In this document: one piece after another, positions 23,465 to 32,772 of the stretch
Layout of the letters: each line of letters starts with the position of its first letter
Position numbering within the stretch: position 1 is the stretch's first letter
NCBI GenBank assembly: GCA_029972225.1
Contig: CP124756.1
Span: forward strand, 3,206,001 to 3,270,000
Origin: Candidatus Thiothrix putei
GTDB lineage: Bacteria; Pseudomonadota; Gammaproteobacteria; Thiotrichales; Thiotrichaceae
Reading direction: 5' to 3'
Length of the DNA stretch: 64,000 nt
The notes under the pieces: model-generated
Databases searched by the model: none
Told to the model about the DNA's origin: nothing
Seen by the model: only the letters and a program-made list of their open reading frames with translations
Position numbers and translations under genes: made by a program

Positions 23465-23746
23465 TCTAAAAACTCACATGGAACTCTATACGTTCTTGAA
23501 TGTTATAACGAAAATGAGACTTTCATTAAGTTTGGAATTACAAGTAGAACAATTGAGAGACGATACAGTGATAAAATCAAAATGCCTTACAGCTATAGGA
23601 TATTAGCTGAATGTACTGGCACACCTGAAATGATTTATAACTTAGAGGTTGGACTAAAGAATGAAATGAAGCTTCAGCACTATACACCACAAATTGAATT
23701 TAATGGATATGCTACTGAATGCTTTGTAAGAACTGAAGAAGAATGA
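23465..23746 (+). pseudogene. 3' part of the GIY-YIG-type nuclease gene
   Basis: After rejoining: GTLYVLECYNENETFIKFGI then TSRTIERRY, a GIY-YIG-like opening (LYVL...KFGITS..) with Arg and Glu downstream (RRYSDKIKMPYSYRIL, EVGLKNEMK). The IS end supplies an in-frame ATGACCGTTTAC, so this half could be translated from the IS as a 97-residue product, though it would lack the zinc modules. Confidence 0.8.
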
Positions 23747-23757
23747 TATTGTGATTT

Positions 23758-23775
23758 GGGGCGAGGAATCGCCCC
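23758..23775. terminator. Hairpin between convergent genes
   Basis: GGGGCGA-ggaa-TCGCCCC: a 7-bp GC-rich stem with a GNRA-type loop. No T run on either side, so termination would be weak or factor-assisted. Confidence 0.5.
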
Positions 23776-23784
23776 ATAACAAAT

Positions 23785-23874
23785 TCACTTTTTTCTTTTG
23801 TCTTCATAACGTTTACGTTCTGAGTCTGAAGGTTGCCTTTCATCTGGAAATGGCCACATAACTTTATTTAACAT
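23785..23874 (-). CDS. Possible 29-residue protein coupled to the 86-aa gene
   Basis: MLNKVMWPFPDERQPSDSER then KRYEDKRKK. Its ATG lies inside the last codons of the upstream gene, a common coupling arrangement. Highly charged. The coding status is uncertain because of the size. Confidence 0.4.
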   Translation of the reverse strand: MLNKVMWPFPDERQPSDSERKRYEDKRKK

Positions 23875-24124
23875 GTTTACCTCTTGGATTTTTTGCTTCT
23901 GTCTCTTTTGATATTGCTTCTTTTATAATAGATTCGTCGAATAAGTAAACACTTTTAGTTTTTGTTATTTGTAGTTTCTCTATTTTTATACCCCTATCGG
24001 CACAAATCTTTCTACATCTATCCCTTACGGCTAATTGATACATTTTACATCTTACAAGTGGAGCATAAGCTTGTTTGTTAATTATCTGGTTCTCAAAGAA
24101 TTGTTTTATTGTTATTGAATTCAT
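23864..24124 (-). CDS. Small basic protein, element-encoded family (86 aa)
   Basis: Related to the 79-aa protein at 1382-1621: IKQFFENQIINKQAYAPLVR, VRDRCRKICADRGIKIEKLQ against the latter's VSHKCKKICLDEGVTAHKL. AGGAAG precedes the ATG at 24124. The C-terminal half is compatible with a DNA-binding helix pair, without a firm signature. Its presence in the second element ties the two elements together. Confidence 0.65.
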   Translation of the reverse strand: MNSITIKQFFENQIINKQAYAPLVRCKMYQLAVRDRCRKICADRGIKIEKLQITKTKSVYLFDESIIKEAISKETEAKNPRGKHVK

Positions 24125-24174
24125 TTAGATATACTTCCTTTAGAGCCTCTAAGGGATATGATGAGACTTGAGCC

Positions 24175-25546
24175 ACTTGCAAAATTACATTTTCAGCGTG
24201 AACCTTCCTTCATCTGAAGGAAAAAAGAAGTGTGGGCTGCCGTTTTCGGCGATAATAGAAGCATCAAAACAACCATTAAGCCCACGCTATGAATTCTACC
24301 GAACGCGCCCTGATTGCACAACGCTGGAGTTTGCTGCAAATTGAAATACTGCCTTGCTTCAATGATGCCTTTGGCACATTGACCCCCAAGCTTGAAAAGC
24401 TCATTCACGTACTGGAGCTGACGCGCATTGAAGATTTTGTGCGCTCTTTTCGTGATGGGTCTGGACGGCCAGCGACGGAGCGATCTTGGTTTGCCAATGC
24501 TTTTGTCGCCAAAAGCGTGCTCAATATTGTCAATACGCGAGCACTCATTGACCGGCTGCAAAACGATCGCTCCCTGCGACGCATCTGCGGGTTTCCCCTG
24601 ACCAAGAAACTGCCTTCCGAATCCACCTTTTCACGTGCCTTCGCTGAATTTGCTGAACAGCGTTTAGCGGAACGTGTGCATGAAACGTTGGTGAAAACGT
24701 ATTTGGGCGATGCGCTGATCGGCCACCTGTGTCGGGATTCAACAGCCATTGAGGCACGTGAACGGCCTGTTGCCGAGGAAAAGCCAAAGAAAAAACAAGG
24801 GCAAACACGGATTCAGCGCCAACGGGAACAGTCACTTCAGCAAGCACTCGATGAGATACCGGTTCAGTGTAACCGGGGGACGAAGAAGAATGCCCAAGGC
24901 TACAAGCACAGTTGGAACGGCTACAAACTGCATATCGATACCGCCGATTGTGGTGTCCCGATAGCAGCCATTCTGTCTTCCGCCTCCTTTCACGACAGCG
25001 GGGCAGCCATCCCACTCTCTCAAATCAGTGCCCAACGTGTCACCAGTCTCTACGACCTGATGGATGCGGCCTATTGCAGTGCTGATTTGCACGAATACAG
25101 CCGTCATCTGGGGCATGTCCCTCTGATTGATCACAATCCTCGCGGCGGACAGAAAGAAGCGTTTGAACCTGCTGATGCCGAGCGTTACAAAATTCGCAGC
25201 ACCGTAGAACGAACCAATGCCCGCCTGAAGGATGAATTTGGTGGTCGGAATGTGTGGGTGCAAGGTGCGCAAAAAGTTTACAGCCACTTGATGTTTGGGA
25301 TTTTGGTGTTGAGTGCTGATCAACTGATGCGTGTCTTGTTATAAAGCGACTGGGTTTGAAAAAACACGGGAAGACTGACTGAAAAACAGGAGCAGTCGCA
25401 TCGGTATGGGTGAAATTTAGCAAAAGTTACGGTAAAACTGAAAAAGCTCAGGTTTCGTTGGTCAAATTGAGTAAAAAATCGGCTGAATATGCGGCGTTCG
25501 GTCAATGCTGAAAATTGAGCAACTCAGTTTGTCGGATTTTGCAAGT
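24175..25546 (+). mobile_element. IS4/IS5-type insertion sequence (about 1.37 kb)
   Basis: Ends share ACTTGCAAAAT (24175-24185) and its reverse complement (25536-25546). A second internal match, TTTTCAGC, lies 20-40 bp further in. No target duplication is evident. It truncates the 3' end of the small-protein gene at 25547-25665. Confidence 0.75.
24289..25344 (+). CDS. DDE transposase, IS4/IS5-superfamily type (351 aa)
   Basis: Cut-and-paste transposase. The N-terminal part (LEKLIHVLELTRIEDFVRSF) precedes the RNase H-fold catalytic domain: RDSTAIEAR (about 148-156), GYKLHIDTADCGVPIAAILS, DLMDAAYCSADLHEYSRHLG and the Glu helix RSTVERTNARLKDEFGG near 304-320. Intact frame. The exact IS family is not assigned; ISfinder comparison would settle it. 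Confidence 0.85.
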   Translation: MNSTERALIAQRWSLLQIEILPCFNDAFGTLTPKLEKLIHVLELTRIEDFVRSFRDGSGRPATERSWFANAFVAKSVLNIVNTRALIDRLQNDRSLRRICGFPLTKKLPSESTFSRAFAEFAEQRLAERVHETLVKTYLGDALIGHLCRDSTAIEARERPVAEEKPKKKQGQTRIQRQREQSLQQALDEIPVQCNRGTKKNAQGYKHSWNGYKLHIDTADCGVPIAAILSSASFHDSGAAIPLSQISAQRVTSLYDLMDAAYCSADLHEYSRHLGHVPLIDHNPRGGQKEAFEPADAERYKIRSTVERTNARLKDEFGGRNVWVQGAQKVYSHLMFGILVLSADQLMRVLL

Positions 25547-25665
25547 CGCTCACTTGCTTACCGTGATTCATTTTAATAGAGTTTCTACTGCTTTTAACAT
25601 AATGCCAATTATTTTCTTCACAATAATTTTTAGCTAATTTTGAGAACTTAACTATATTACCTTTA
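25547..25665 (-). pseudogene. 3' part of a small basic-protein gene split by the ISAzo13-type element
   Basis: Reads KGNIVKFSKLAKNYCEENNW then HYVKSSRNSIKMNHGKQVS, aligning with KGYILRVSHKCKKICLDEGV of the 79-aa protein. Its own end is lost at the IS4/IS5-type element. Confidence 0.7.
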
Positions 25666-26991
25666 GGAACTGTCCCGAAATAACTTCCCTCTTTTCTGCT
25701 AACAGCGAAAGGGGGAAGATAGCCCCTTGTAATGCCAATCAACACCGAGGATGAGCCAATGGATGTTTACCCATCAGCCATAGAAAAACAAATGCAGCGG
25801 TTCTACCAATCGCTCAATGAGCGTGACCGCCGCCGCTACGCCGCCGTGGAAGCCGTCCGGCTTGGGCACGGGGGGCAGGACTACATTTCCCGGTTATTGG
25901 ACTGTGACCCCAAAACCATCCGCCACGGGTTGACGGAGTTGGAATCGGAAGATGGCTTGCCCACCGTAAGGCAGCGAAAAAAAGGGGCGGGCGCAAACGG
26001 CTGAACGCTACGCACCTGCAATTGGATGAGCATTTTCGCCAAGTTTTAAAGGATCATACGGCAGGCGACCCCATGCGGGAGGCGGTGAAATGGACGAACC
26101 TGTCACGTCGGCAGATTGCCCGGCGGATGCAGGCATTGGGGACATCGGCTGGGAAAAACGTGGTGTCGCGCCTATTGCGGGAGCACGGCTACCGCCGCCG
26201 CAAGCCCCAGAAGAAACGCACCATGGGGCAACACGCTGACCGTAATGCCCAGTTTGAAAAGATTGCCCAACTCAAACAAACCTACCTGCAAGCAGGCAAA
26301 CCCGTGATCAGCATTGACACCAAAAAGAAGGAACTGCTGGGCAACTTTTACCGTGAAGGGGTAACGGATGCCGTCGAACCCACGGAGGTCAATGACCATG
26401 ACTTCCCCAGCTATGGCAATGGTCAGGTGATCCCCCACGGCATCTACGACCTTGCCCGCAACGAAGCGGCACTGCACCTGAACACCAGCCACGACACCAC
26501 CGAGTTTGCCTGCGAAAGCCTTGGCTTATGGTGGCGTGAGCAAGGGAAACCCAACTACCCCGAAGCTGACGAGCTGTTGGTCTTATGTGACGGTGGTGGC
26601 AGCAACAGTTCCTCTGCGTACCTGTTCAAGCAAGACTTGCAGGCATTGGCGGACAGCCTGAACCTGACAATACGCATCGCCCACTACCCGCCCTATTGCT
26701 CCAAATACAACCCGATTGAACACCGACTGTTCCCCCATGTGACCCGTGCCTGCCGGGGTGTGCCGTTGGAAACGGTCGAAACCGCCAAACACTACATGGC
26801 AAAAACGGAAACCACCACTGGCTTGAAGGTCGCTGTCCGCATCATCAGTAAAGTTTTTGAAACCGGGCGCAAGTATACCCAAGCGTTTAAGGATAACATG
26901 ACCATCCAGTTCGATGATTTCCTGCCAAAATGGAACTACACCGCTACCCCTCAGTCCCCCTGATTTCGGGAAGTTATTTCGGGACAGTTCC
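25666..26991 (+). mobile_element. ISAzo13-family insertion sequence (1326 bp)
   Basis: Perfect 24-bp terminal inverted repeats beginning GGAACTGTCCCGAAATAACT, flanked on both sides by TTA (25663-25665 and 26992-26994), a 3-bp target duplication. One transposase gene read through a frameshift. Confidence 0.92.
25759..26963 (+). CDS. ISAzo13-family transposase, two frames joined by -1 frameshift
   Basis: Frame 1 starts MDVYPSAIEKQMQRFYQSLN (GAGG nine bases upstream; an earlier ATG at 25732 is in frame). It carries RRRYAAVEAVRLGHGGQDYI and the helix-turn-helix LLDCDPKTIRHGLTELE, ending at 26004. Frame 2 continues RGGRKRLNATHLQLDEHFRQ through the DDE domain (ISIDTKKKELLGNF, LVLCDGGGSNSSS, KYNPIEHRLFPHV) to 26963. 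The overlap contains CGAAAAAAAGGGG near 25976, an A7 slippery run at which a -1 shift joins the frames seamlessly. About 400 residues in all. Confidence 0.85.
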
Positions 26992-27096
26992 TTAGAAAGA
27001 AGATTGGGCGCGATTTTTTTATTCTTAACAAGAATAGCTAAGAACTGTCTGACGGTATAGTACTTATCACTTACTTTCTTACCGCTTAGTATAAGA
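26992..27096 (-). pseudogene. 5' remnant of the small basic-protein gene, cut by IS66 copy 4
   Basis: Reads SDKYYTVRQFLAILVKNKKI then APNLLSK, matching the N-terminus of the 79-aa protein (KDEYYTVRGYLLKLIKENK). The start codon is lost at the IS66 boundary. Joined across the ISAzo13-type element it continues at 25665. Confidence 0.7.
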
Positions 27097-27181
27097 GTAA
27101 GCGACCATTTCAGCACGTCTAGCCCTCGCGATTTCCACGTCCTAAACTGGTTTCCAACCTGAACAACCGAAGGAAACCTCA

Positions 27182-27472
27182 ATGAAACGCCCTCACCGCC
27201 GCGCCAGCGAATGGCAAACCCTCATTAGCCAATGGCAAGCCAGCGGCTTATCCGCCCCGGCATTTTGTGAACAGCACAGTATCGGTTACGCCAGTTTTTG
27301 CCAATGGCGGCAGCGTCTACGCTCCGCAGATGGCGTGGAGGAACCAGCCGTTCCCGCCAATACCTTCATCGACTTGGGAGCATTATCGGCGGGTCATGCC
27401 GCGCTGGGGCAAGGCTGGCACATTGTGCTGAGTTTGGGGAATGGTGTTGAACTACGCCTGAGCCAACGCTGA
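27182..27472 (+). CDS. tnpA: IS66 accessory protein TnpA (96 aa)
   Basis: Intact; as in copy 3. Confidence 0.95.
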   Translation: MKRPHRRASEWQTLISQWQASGLSAPAFCEQHSIGYASFCQWRQRLRSADGVEEPAVPANTFIDLGALSAGHAALGQGWHIVLSLGNGVELRLSQR

Positions 27473-27846
27473 TGTTTGCCCCCGCAGCCACCGCCCGCAT
27501 CTGGCTATGCACCCAAGCCACCGACATGCGCAAAAGCTTTACGGGGCTGACCGCTTTGGTGAAAAACCAGTTAGGGCAAAATCCCCTGAGTGGGCATTAT
27601 TTCGTGTTTGTGAACCTACGTAAAACCCAGATGAAGATCCTCTATTTTGAACCCAGCGGCTATTGCTTATGGAGCCAACGCCTGGAGCAGGGCCAATACC
27701 GGGTGCAGCCGACAACCAGCGGGCAGCGCGAACTGACCCGGACGGATTTGCAGTTGATTTTGGCGGGCATTGAGGTGCAAAAATCCAGACAATTCAAGCG
27801 TTACCAGTATCCTGTGCAGCCACATTCTGGTACAATAAGCCCATGA
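27472..27846 (+). CDS. tnpB: IS66 accessory protein TnpB (124 aa)
   Basis: Intact; as in copy 3. Confidence 0.95.
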   Translation: MFAPAATARIWLCTQATDMRKSFTGLTALVKNQLGQNPLSGHYFVFVNLRKTQMKILYFEPSGYCLWSQRLEQGQYRVQPTTSGQRELTRTDLQLILAGIEVQKSRQFKRYQYPVQPHSGTISP

Positions 27847-29462
27847 TTTTAAAGCCATCCACCCCGTCTGACACCAGCGTTCCCATGCCGCCGATTGTGG
27901 CGGAAATGCTGGCGTTGCGTGAGGAAAATGCTGCCCTGAAACAGGATATAGCTGAATTGAAACGCCAATTGGCGTGGTTCAGGCAACATGTCTTTGGCAG
28001 CAAATCGGAAAAGCGTCCGGTTGAGATACCGGTGGCGCAGTTGCCGTTGTTTGCCCCCGCCGCCGCCCCGGTTGCCGCACCCGAGGGTGAAAGCATTACC
28101 GTCACCTACCAACGCGGTAAAGCCCCCAAGCTGCGCCCGGATGACTGCGTGAATGACAGCGGGTTACGCTTTACCGCCGATGTCCCGGTCAAGGTGATTC
28201 ACCTCACCCCGCCGGAACTTCAGGGGGAAGAGGCTGACCAGTATGAGGTGATCGGCACCCAGGTGACCCATCGGGTGGCGCAACGCCCTGCCAGCTACCT
28301 CATCCTGCAATACGAGCGCCCGGTCATCAAACGTAAGGGCAGTGCTTCGGCTTCGCTCAGCAACCCACCACTTCCCAGCCCTGCACCCGCCAACGTGCTG
28401 GAACGTAGTGTCACCGATGTCAGCTTTTTGGTGGGGATGTTGGTGGACAAGTTCCAGTACCACCTGCCGTTGTACCGCCAGCACCAACGCCTGACCCAAG
28501 CGGGGATCACCCTCAGCCGCACGACGCTGACCAATGCGGTGAAACGTGCCATCGACCTGCTCAAACCCATTGCCGAAGCGCAACTCGCCAGTGTACTGCA
28601 AAGCAAGCTGCTGGCGATGGACGAAACCCCCATCAAAGCCAGCCCCGCAGGCAACGGCAAGATGAAGCAAGGCTACTTCTGGCCGCTGTACGGGGATCAG
28701 GACGAAATCGTCTTCACCTTCTCCGCCAGCCGTGGGCGGCAACACATTGAAAAGACTCTTCGCCAACAGTTCAGCGGCACACTGCTCAGCGACGGTTACC
28801 GTGCTTATGCCAGTTACGTCAACGCCAATGACAAGATTACCCATGCCCAATGCTGGGTACACAGCCGTCGCACCTTCATTGCCGCCGAAACCGCTGAACC
28901 ACAAGCAGTACGCCAAGCCCTTGACACTATCGCGGCACTCTATCAGCACGAAGCCCAGATTAACGAGAAAAAACTCGACGGGGAAGCCAAACGTACCTAC
29001 CGCCTCACCCACAGCAAGCCGTTGGTCGACCAGTTCTTTGAATGGTGCCAAACCCAATTACAACGTACCGATTTAATCCCCTCCAACCCGCTGACCAAAG
29101 CCCTTGGTTATGTCATCCGCCGCGAACACGAACTGCGCGTGTTTCTGGAAGATCCCGACGTGCCAATGGATACCAACCACATCGAACGCGCCCTGCGGCC
29201 CATCCCCATGGGCAGGAAAAACTGGTTGTTCTGCTGGACAGAACTCGGCGCGGAACACGTGGGCATCATCCAAAGCCTGATCACCACCTGCCGCCTGCAT
29301 GACATTAACCCGTATGTCTATCTGATGGATGTTCTGTTGCGCGTTAGTGAGCATCCCGCTTCTCAGGTGCAAGACCTTACGCCAAGATGTTGGAAACAAC
29401 GGTTTGCGGATAAGCCATTGCGCTCGGATTTGTTTGCGGATATCAACGACGGGCTAGAATGA
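27843..29462 (+). CDS. tnpC: IS66 transposase TnpC (539 aa)
   Basis: Intact; protein identical to copies 2 and 3. Confidence 0.96.
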   Translation: MILKPSTPSDTSVPMPPIVAEMLALREENAALKQDIAELKRQLAWFRQHVFGSKSEKRPVEIPVAQLPLFAPAAAPVAAPEGESITVTYQRGKAPKLRPDDCVNDSGLRFTADVPVKVIHLTPPELQGEEADQYEVIGTQVTHRVAQRPASYLILQYERPVIKRKGSASASLSNPPLPSPAPANVLERSVTDVSFLVGMLVDKFQYHLPLYRQHQRLTQAGITLSRTTLTNAVKRAIDLLKPIAEAQLASVLQSKLLAMDETPIKASPAGNGKMKQGYFWPLYGDQDEIVFTFSASRGRQHIEKTLRQQFSGTLLSDGYRAYASYVNANDKITHAQCWVHSRRTFIAAETAEPQAVRQALDTIAALYQHEAQINEKKLDGEAKRTYRLTHSKPLVDQFFEWCQTQLQRTDLIPSNPLTKALGYVIRREHELRVFLEDPDVPMDTNHIERALRPIPMGRKNWLFCWTELGAEHVGIIQSLITTCRLHDINPYVYLMDVLLRVSEHPASQVQDLTPRCWKQRFADKPLRSDLFADINDGLE

Positions 29463-29480
29463 CCGTTTACGTTCAAACCG

Positions 29481-29624
29481 ATGAAAAGTATTCCGCATAC
29501 ATGGGGTATCAAACCCAGATACGCGGAAAAAGTGATGCTCAACATCCGTCATGAGTTCGGTAATATCACCACGAATGAACTTTTGTATATACTCGGTTTT
29601 CTCAACTTTGACGATTATTTATAA
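29481..29624 (+). pseudogene. C-terminal remnant of an unidentified gene
   Basis: A frame entering from the IS66 end reads MKSIPHTWGIKPRYAEKVML, NIRHEFGNITTNELLYILGF, LNFDDYL and stops at 29624. Composition is protein-like, but no family is recognised. It is probably the tail of a gene lost with the missing side of IS66 copy 4. On the minus strand, 29625-29695 has an open frame RLRVKAAHDSFFLGGASYLE that may be the tail of another gene. Confidence 0.4.
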
Positions 29625-29695
29625 GCCTTTGCCGAGTTCCAGATAAGACGCGCCACCCAAGAAAAATGAGTCGTGTGCCGCTTTAACCCGAAGCC

Positions 29696-31119
29696 GGGTG
29701 TGAACAAAAGTGCGGTAAACCTCATGCCGCCTCAGCGGTGTTTCGCCAATAATGCTTCCATTGCTGGTTTCCCCGCATGACCCTCAACGCCAACATATCC
29801 GCCGCATTATCACTTTTCCACCATGCCCCCGATTTTTTTAAGCGTTGCTGGATGATGTAACGGTGTGCACTTTCTATTTCGCCCGACCCCACGGGCAATC
29901 CGAGGGATTTTGCTGTCGGGTAATCCAGTTGCTCAATGCGGTTGCTCAGGTAACGGTGACAAGCTCGTACTGGGGCGTTACTGTCTTCTACCGTTTCTGC
30001 TTCGAGGAAAGGTTTCAGTGTGTCGATGACCGCTTGAGCTTGACCATCCTGTAGGGCTTTTTTCTGTTTGGCAAACCATTTATCCTTGTCCTTGAGGCAT
30101 GAACAGCTTGCGGATGCTGCTGATAGGTATTCACAAACATGATAAAAATCAATCAGGTAATGTCCTTGTGTGCCAAATTGTTCATCCACTTGACGGTTGA
30201 TCCAGCTTGCCCCATCACCCACCGCATGGAGGAACGTGCTTTTTCCAAATCCAGCACGGCAGGCGGTGTCGAATAAGATTTTTCCAGCATCTTCTACCGT
30301 GCCACCGAATATTGCGCCAAACGTTGGCGTAGCACTGCCTTTGGCGTGGGCAAGACACAGGCGGGCTTCTTTCCAGCTTTCCTTTTTGCCTTTGCGCTTG
30401 TCGGGGGCTGTTTCGTCAATCTCGACGATGGGGATCATGCTGCCGTCCATTTCGGCAATGACATAGGCTTTTCCCAACGTGCTTGGATAGTCTTTTATCA
30501 ACACTTGGGATTCATGGATGCGTTTGGCGTGACCTTCGGTGATGTGTCGGATGCTGCTGGATGCCAGCCGTATCCCGTAATGTTCTTCTAATTTATCAGG
30601 CACTTGAGCAAATGAACAGTCCGCCCCAAAGTCCGTCACCGCCCGTTGCAGCGGGAGCGAACAGCCTCGGCAAACAACCTCGGCACTCTGGCTAAAGGGG
30701 CGGACACGCTTGCCGGGAATCCGGTAGACCGGTTCGCTTATGTGGATTTTTCCGTAGGTCGTGTGCCAATGACAGTTTTTTTTCCACTCTTTACATACTT
30801 CCCAATGCCTTCTTCACAGGCTGGGGCTGTGCATTTTTCTACACGTTTGTTTGCCCATGCAGTGATCGCATCATTTCCCATTTGGCGCAGTTCTTCTATC
30901 ACCCGCTGTTCGGCGTCTGCTGCTTTGATAATGTCATCACCGGCATTTTCAACCACCTCGATTAGCCCTTCCATCCGAGCTTTTAATGCGGGGTTGCGGT
31001 TCAAGGCTTCTAAAAGTTTTTGGTCGCGGGAGCTAACTGTCAACATGGGAAAGTCCTTTTTCTCTGGTTTTAGGGGATGCCATCTTAGTCTACAGGACAC
31101 CGCACTTTTGTTCACACCC
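29696..31119 (-). mobile_element. ISKra4-family insertion sequence, copy A (1424 bp)
   Basis: Terminal inverted repeats GGGTGTGAACAAAAGTGCGG on both ends. Identical length and content to copy B at 31349-32772 in inverse orientation. No target duplication detectable because its flanks belong to different sequences. Confidence 0.9.
29722..31046 (-). CDS. ISKra4-family transposase, copy A, two frames joined by -1 frameshift
   Basis: Mirror copy of the gene in copy B; see that entry for domains. Frame 1 covers 31046-30738 and frame 2 runs to 29722. Confidence 0.85.
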
Positions 31120-31348
31120 GCTTTGGTCAGCGGGTTGGAGGGGACTAAATCGGTACGTTGTAATTGGGTTTGGCACCATTCAAAGAACTGGTCGACCAAC
31201 GGCTTGCTGTGGGTGAGGCGGTAGGTACGTTTGGCTTCCCCGTCGAGTTTTTTCTCGTTAATCAGGGCTTCGTGCTGATAGAGTGCCGCGATAGTGTCAA
31301 GGGCTTGGCGTACTGCTTGTGGTTCAGCGGTTTCGGCGGCAATGAAGG
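31120..31348 (-). pseudogene. tnpC: 229-bp internal fragment of IS66 tnpC trapped between the two ISKra4 copies
   Basis: Matches 15065-15293 of IS66 copy 1 with very few mismatches over exactly 229 bp. Both edges coincide with the ISKra4 tips. Frames that read from it into the neighbouring IS are chimeric and were not called. Confidence 0.9.
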
Positions 31349-32772
31349 GGGTGTGAACAAAAGTGCGGTGTCCTGTAGACTAAGATGGCATCCCCTAAAA
31401 CCAGAGAAAAAGGACTTTCCCATGTTGACAGTTAGCTCCCGCGACCAAAAACTTTTAGAAGCCTTGAACCGCAACCCAGCATTAAAAGCTCGGATGGAAG
31501 GGCTAATCGAGGTGGTTGAAAATGCCGGTGATGACATTATCAAAGCAGCAGACGCCGAACAGCGGGTGATAGAAGAACTGCGCCAAATGGGAAATGATGC
31601 GATCACTGCATGGGCAAACAAACGTGTAGAAAAATGCACAGCCCCAGCCTGTGAAGAAGGCATTGGGAAGTATGTAAAGAGTGGAAAAAAAACTGTCATT
31701 GGCACACGACCTACGGAAAAATCCACATAAGCGAACCGGTCTACCGGATTCCCGGCAAGCGTGTCCGCCCCTTTAGCCAGAGTGCCGAGGTTGTTTGCCG
31801 AGGCTGTTCGCTCCCGCTGCAACGGGCGGTGACGGACTTTGGGGCGGACTGTTCATTTGCTCAAGTGCCTGATAAATTAGAAGAACATTACGGGATACGG
31901 CTGGCATCCAGCAGCATCCGACACATCACCGAAGGTCACGCCAAACGCATCCATGAATCCCAAGTGTTGATAAAAGACTATCCAAGCACGTTGGGAAAAG
32001 CCTATGTCATTGCCGAAATGGACGGCAGCATGATCCCCATCGTCGAGATTGACGAAACAGCCCCCGACAAGCGCAAAGGCAAAAAGGAAAGCTGGAAAGA
32101 AGCCCGCCTGTGTCTTGCCCACGCCAAAGGCAGTGCTACGCCAACGTTTGGCGCAATATTCGGTGGCACGGTAGAAGATGCTGGAAAAATCTTATTCGAC
32201 ACCGCCTGCCGTGCTGGATTTGGAAAAAGCACGTTCCTCCATGCGGTGGGTGATGGGGCAAGCTGGATCAACCGTCAAGTGGATGAACAATTTGGCACAC
32301 AAGGACATTACCTGATTGATTTTTATCATGTTTGTGAATACCTATCAGCAGCATCCGCAAGCTGTTCATGCCTCAAGGACAAGGATAAATGGTTTGCCAA
32401 ACAGAAAAAAGCCCTACAGGATGGTCAAGCTCAAGCGGTCATCGACACACTGAAACCTTTCCTCGAAGCAGAAACGGTAGAAGACAGTAACGCCCCAGTA
32501 CGAGCTTGTCACCGTTACCTGAGCAACCGCATTGAGCAACTGGATTACCCGACAGCAAAATCCCTCGGATTGCCCGTGGGGTCGGGCGAAATAGAAAGTG
32601 CACACCGTTACATCATCCAGCAACGCTTAAAAAAATCGGGGGCATGGTGGAAAAGTGATAATGCGGCGGATATGTTGGCGTTGAGGGTCATGCGGGGAAA
32701 CCAGCAATGGAAGCATTATTGGCGAAACACCGCTGAGGCGGCATGAGGTTTACCGCACTTTTGTTCACACCC
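31349..32772 (+). mobile_element. ISKra4-family insertion sequence, copy B (1424 bp)
   Basis: Same terminal repeats as copy A. Its right tip cuts into the di-haem peroxidase-like gene at 32773. Confidence 0.9.
31422..32746 (+). CDS. ISKra4-family transposase, copy B, two frames joined by -1 frameshift
   Basis: Frame 1 starts MLTVSSRDQKLLEALNRNPA and runs to 31730. Frame 2 has no stop from about 31682 and reads HWHTTYGKIHISEPVYRIPG through VTDFGADCSFAQVPDKLEEH, VIAEMDGSMIPIVEI (first Asp), FLHAVGDGASWINRQV, LIDFYHVCEYLSAA and LGLPVGSGEIESAHRYIIQQ (catalytic Glu). The shift site is GGAAAAAAAACTG at about 31683-31695, an A8 slippery run where a -1 slip merges the frames. This is the ISKra4/ISAzba1 transposase type, about 440 residues. 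Confidence 0.85.

Larger units (their letters stand above)
27097..29470 (+). mobile_element. IS66-family insertion sequence, copy 4 (2374 bp subtype), no target duplication
   Basis: Both ends intact, but flanks are GTATAAGA (left) and GTTCAAAC (right). Alone among the five full copies it lacks the 8-bp duplication, which points to a deletion or recombination beside it. Confidence 0.95.

Noticed and set aside
26583..27182. 199-codon minus-strand frame across the ISAzo13 end
   Set aside because: Mixture of antisense IS sequence and the N-terminal remnant of the small basic-protein gene; only the latter part was annotated.
30738..31199. 153-codon frame reading from the IS66 fragment into ISKra4, and its mirror at 31164-31730
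   Set aside because: Chimeric readings across IS junctions; the genuine first ISKra4 frame starts at MLTVSSRDQK inside each copy.
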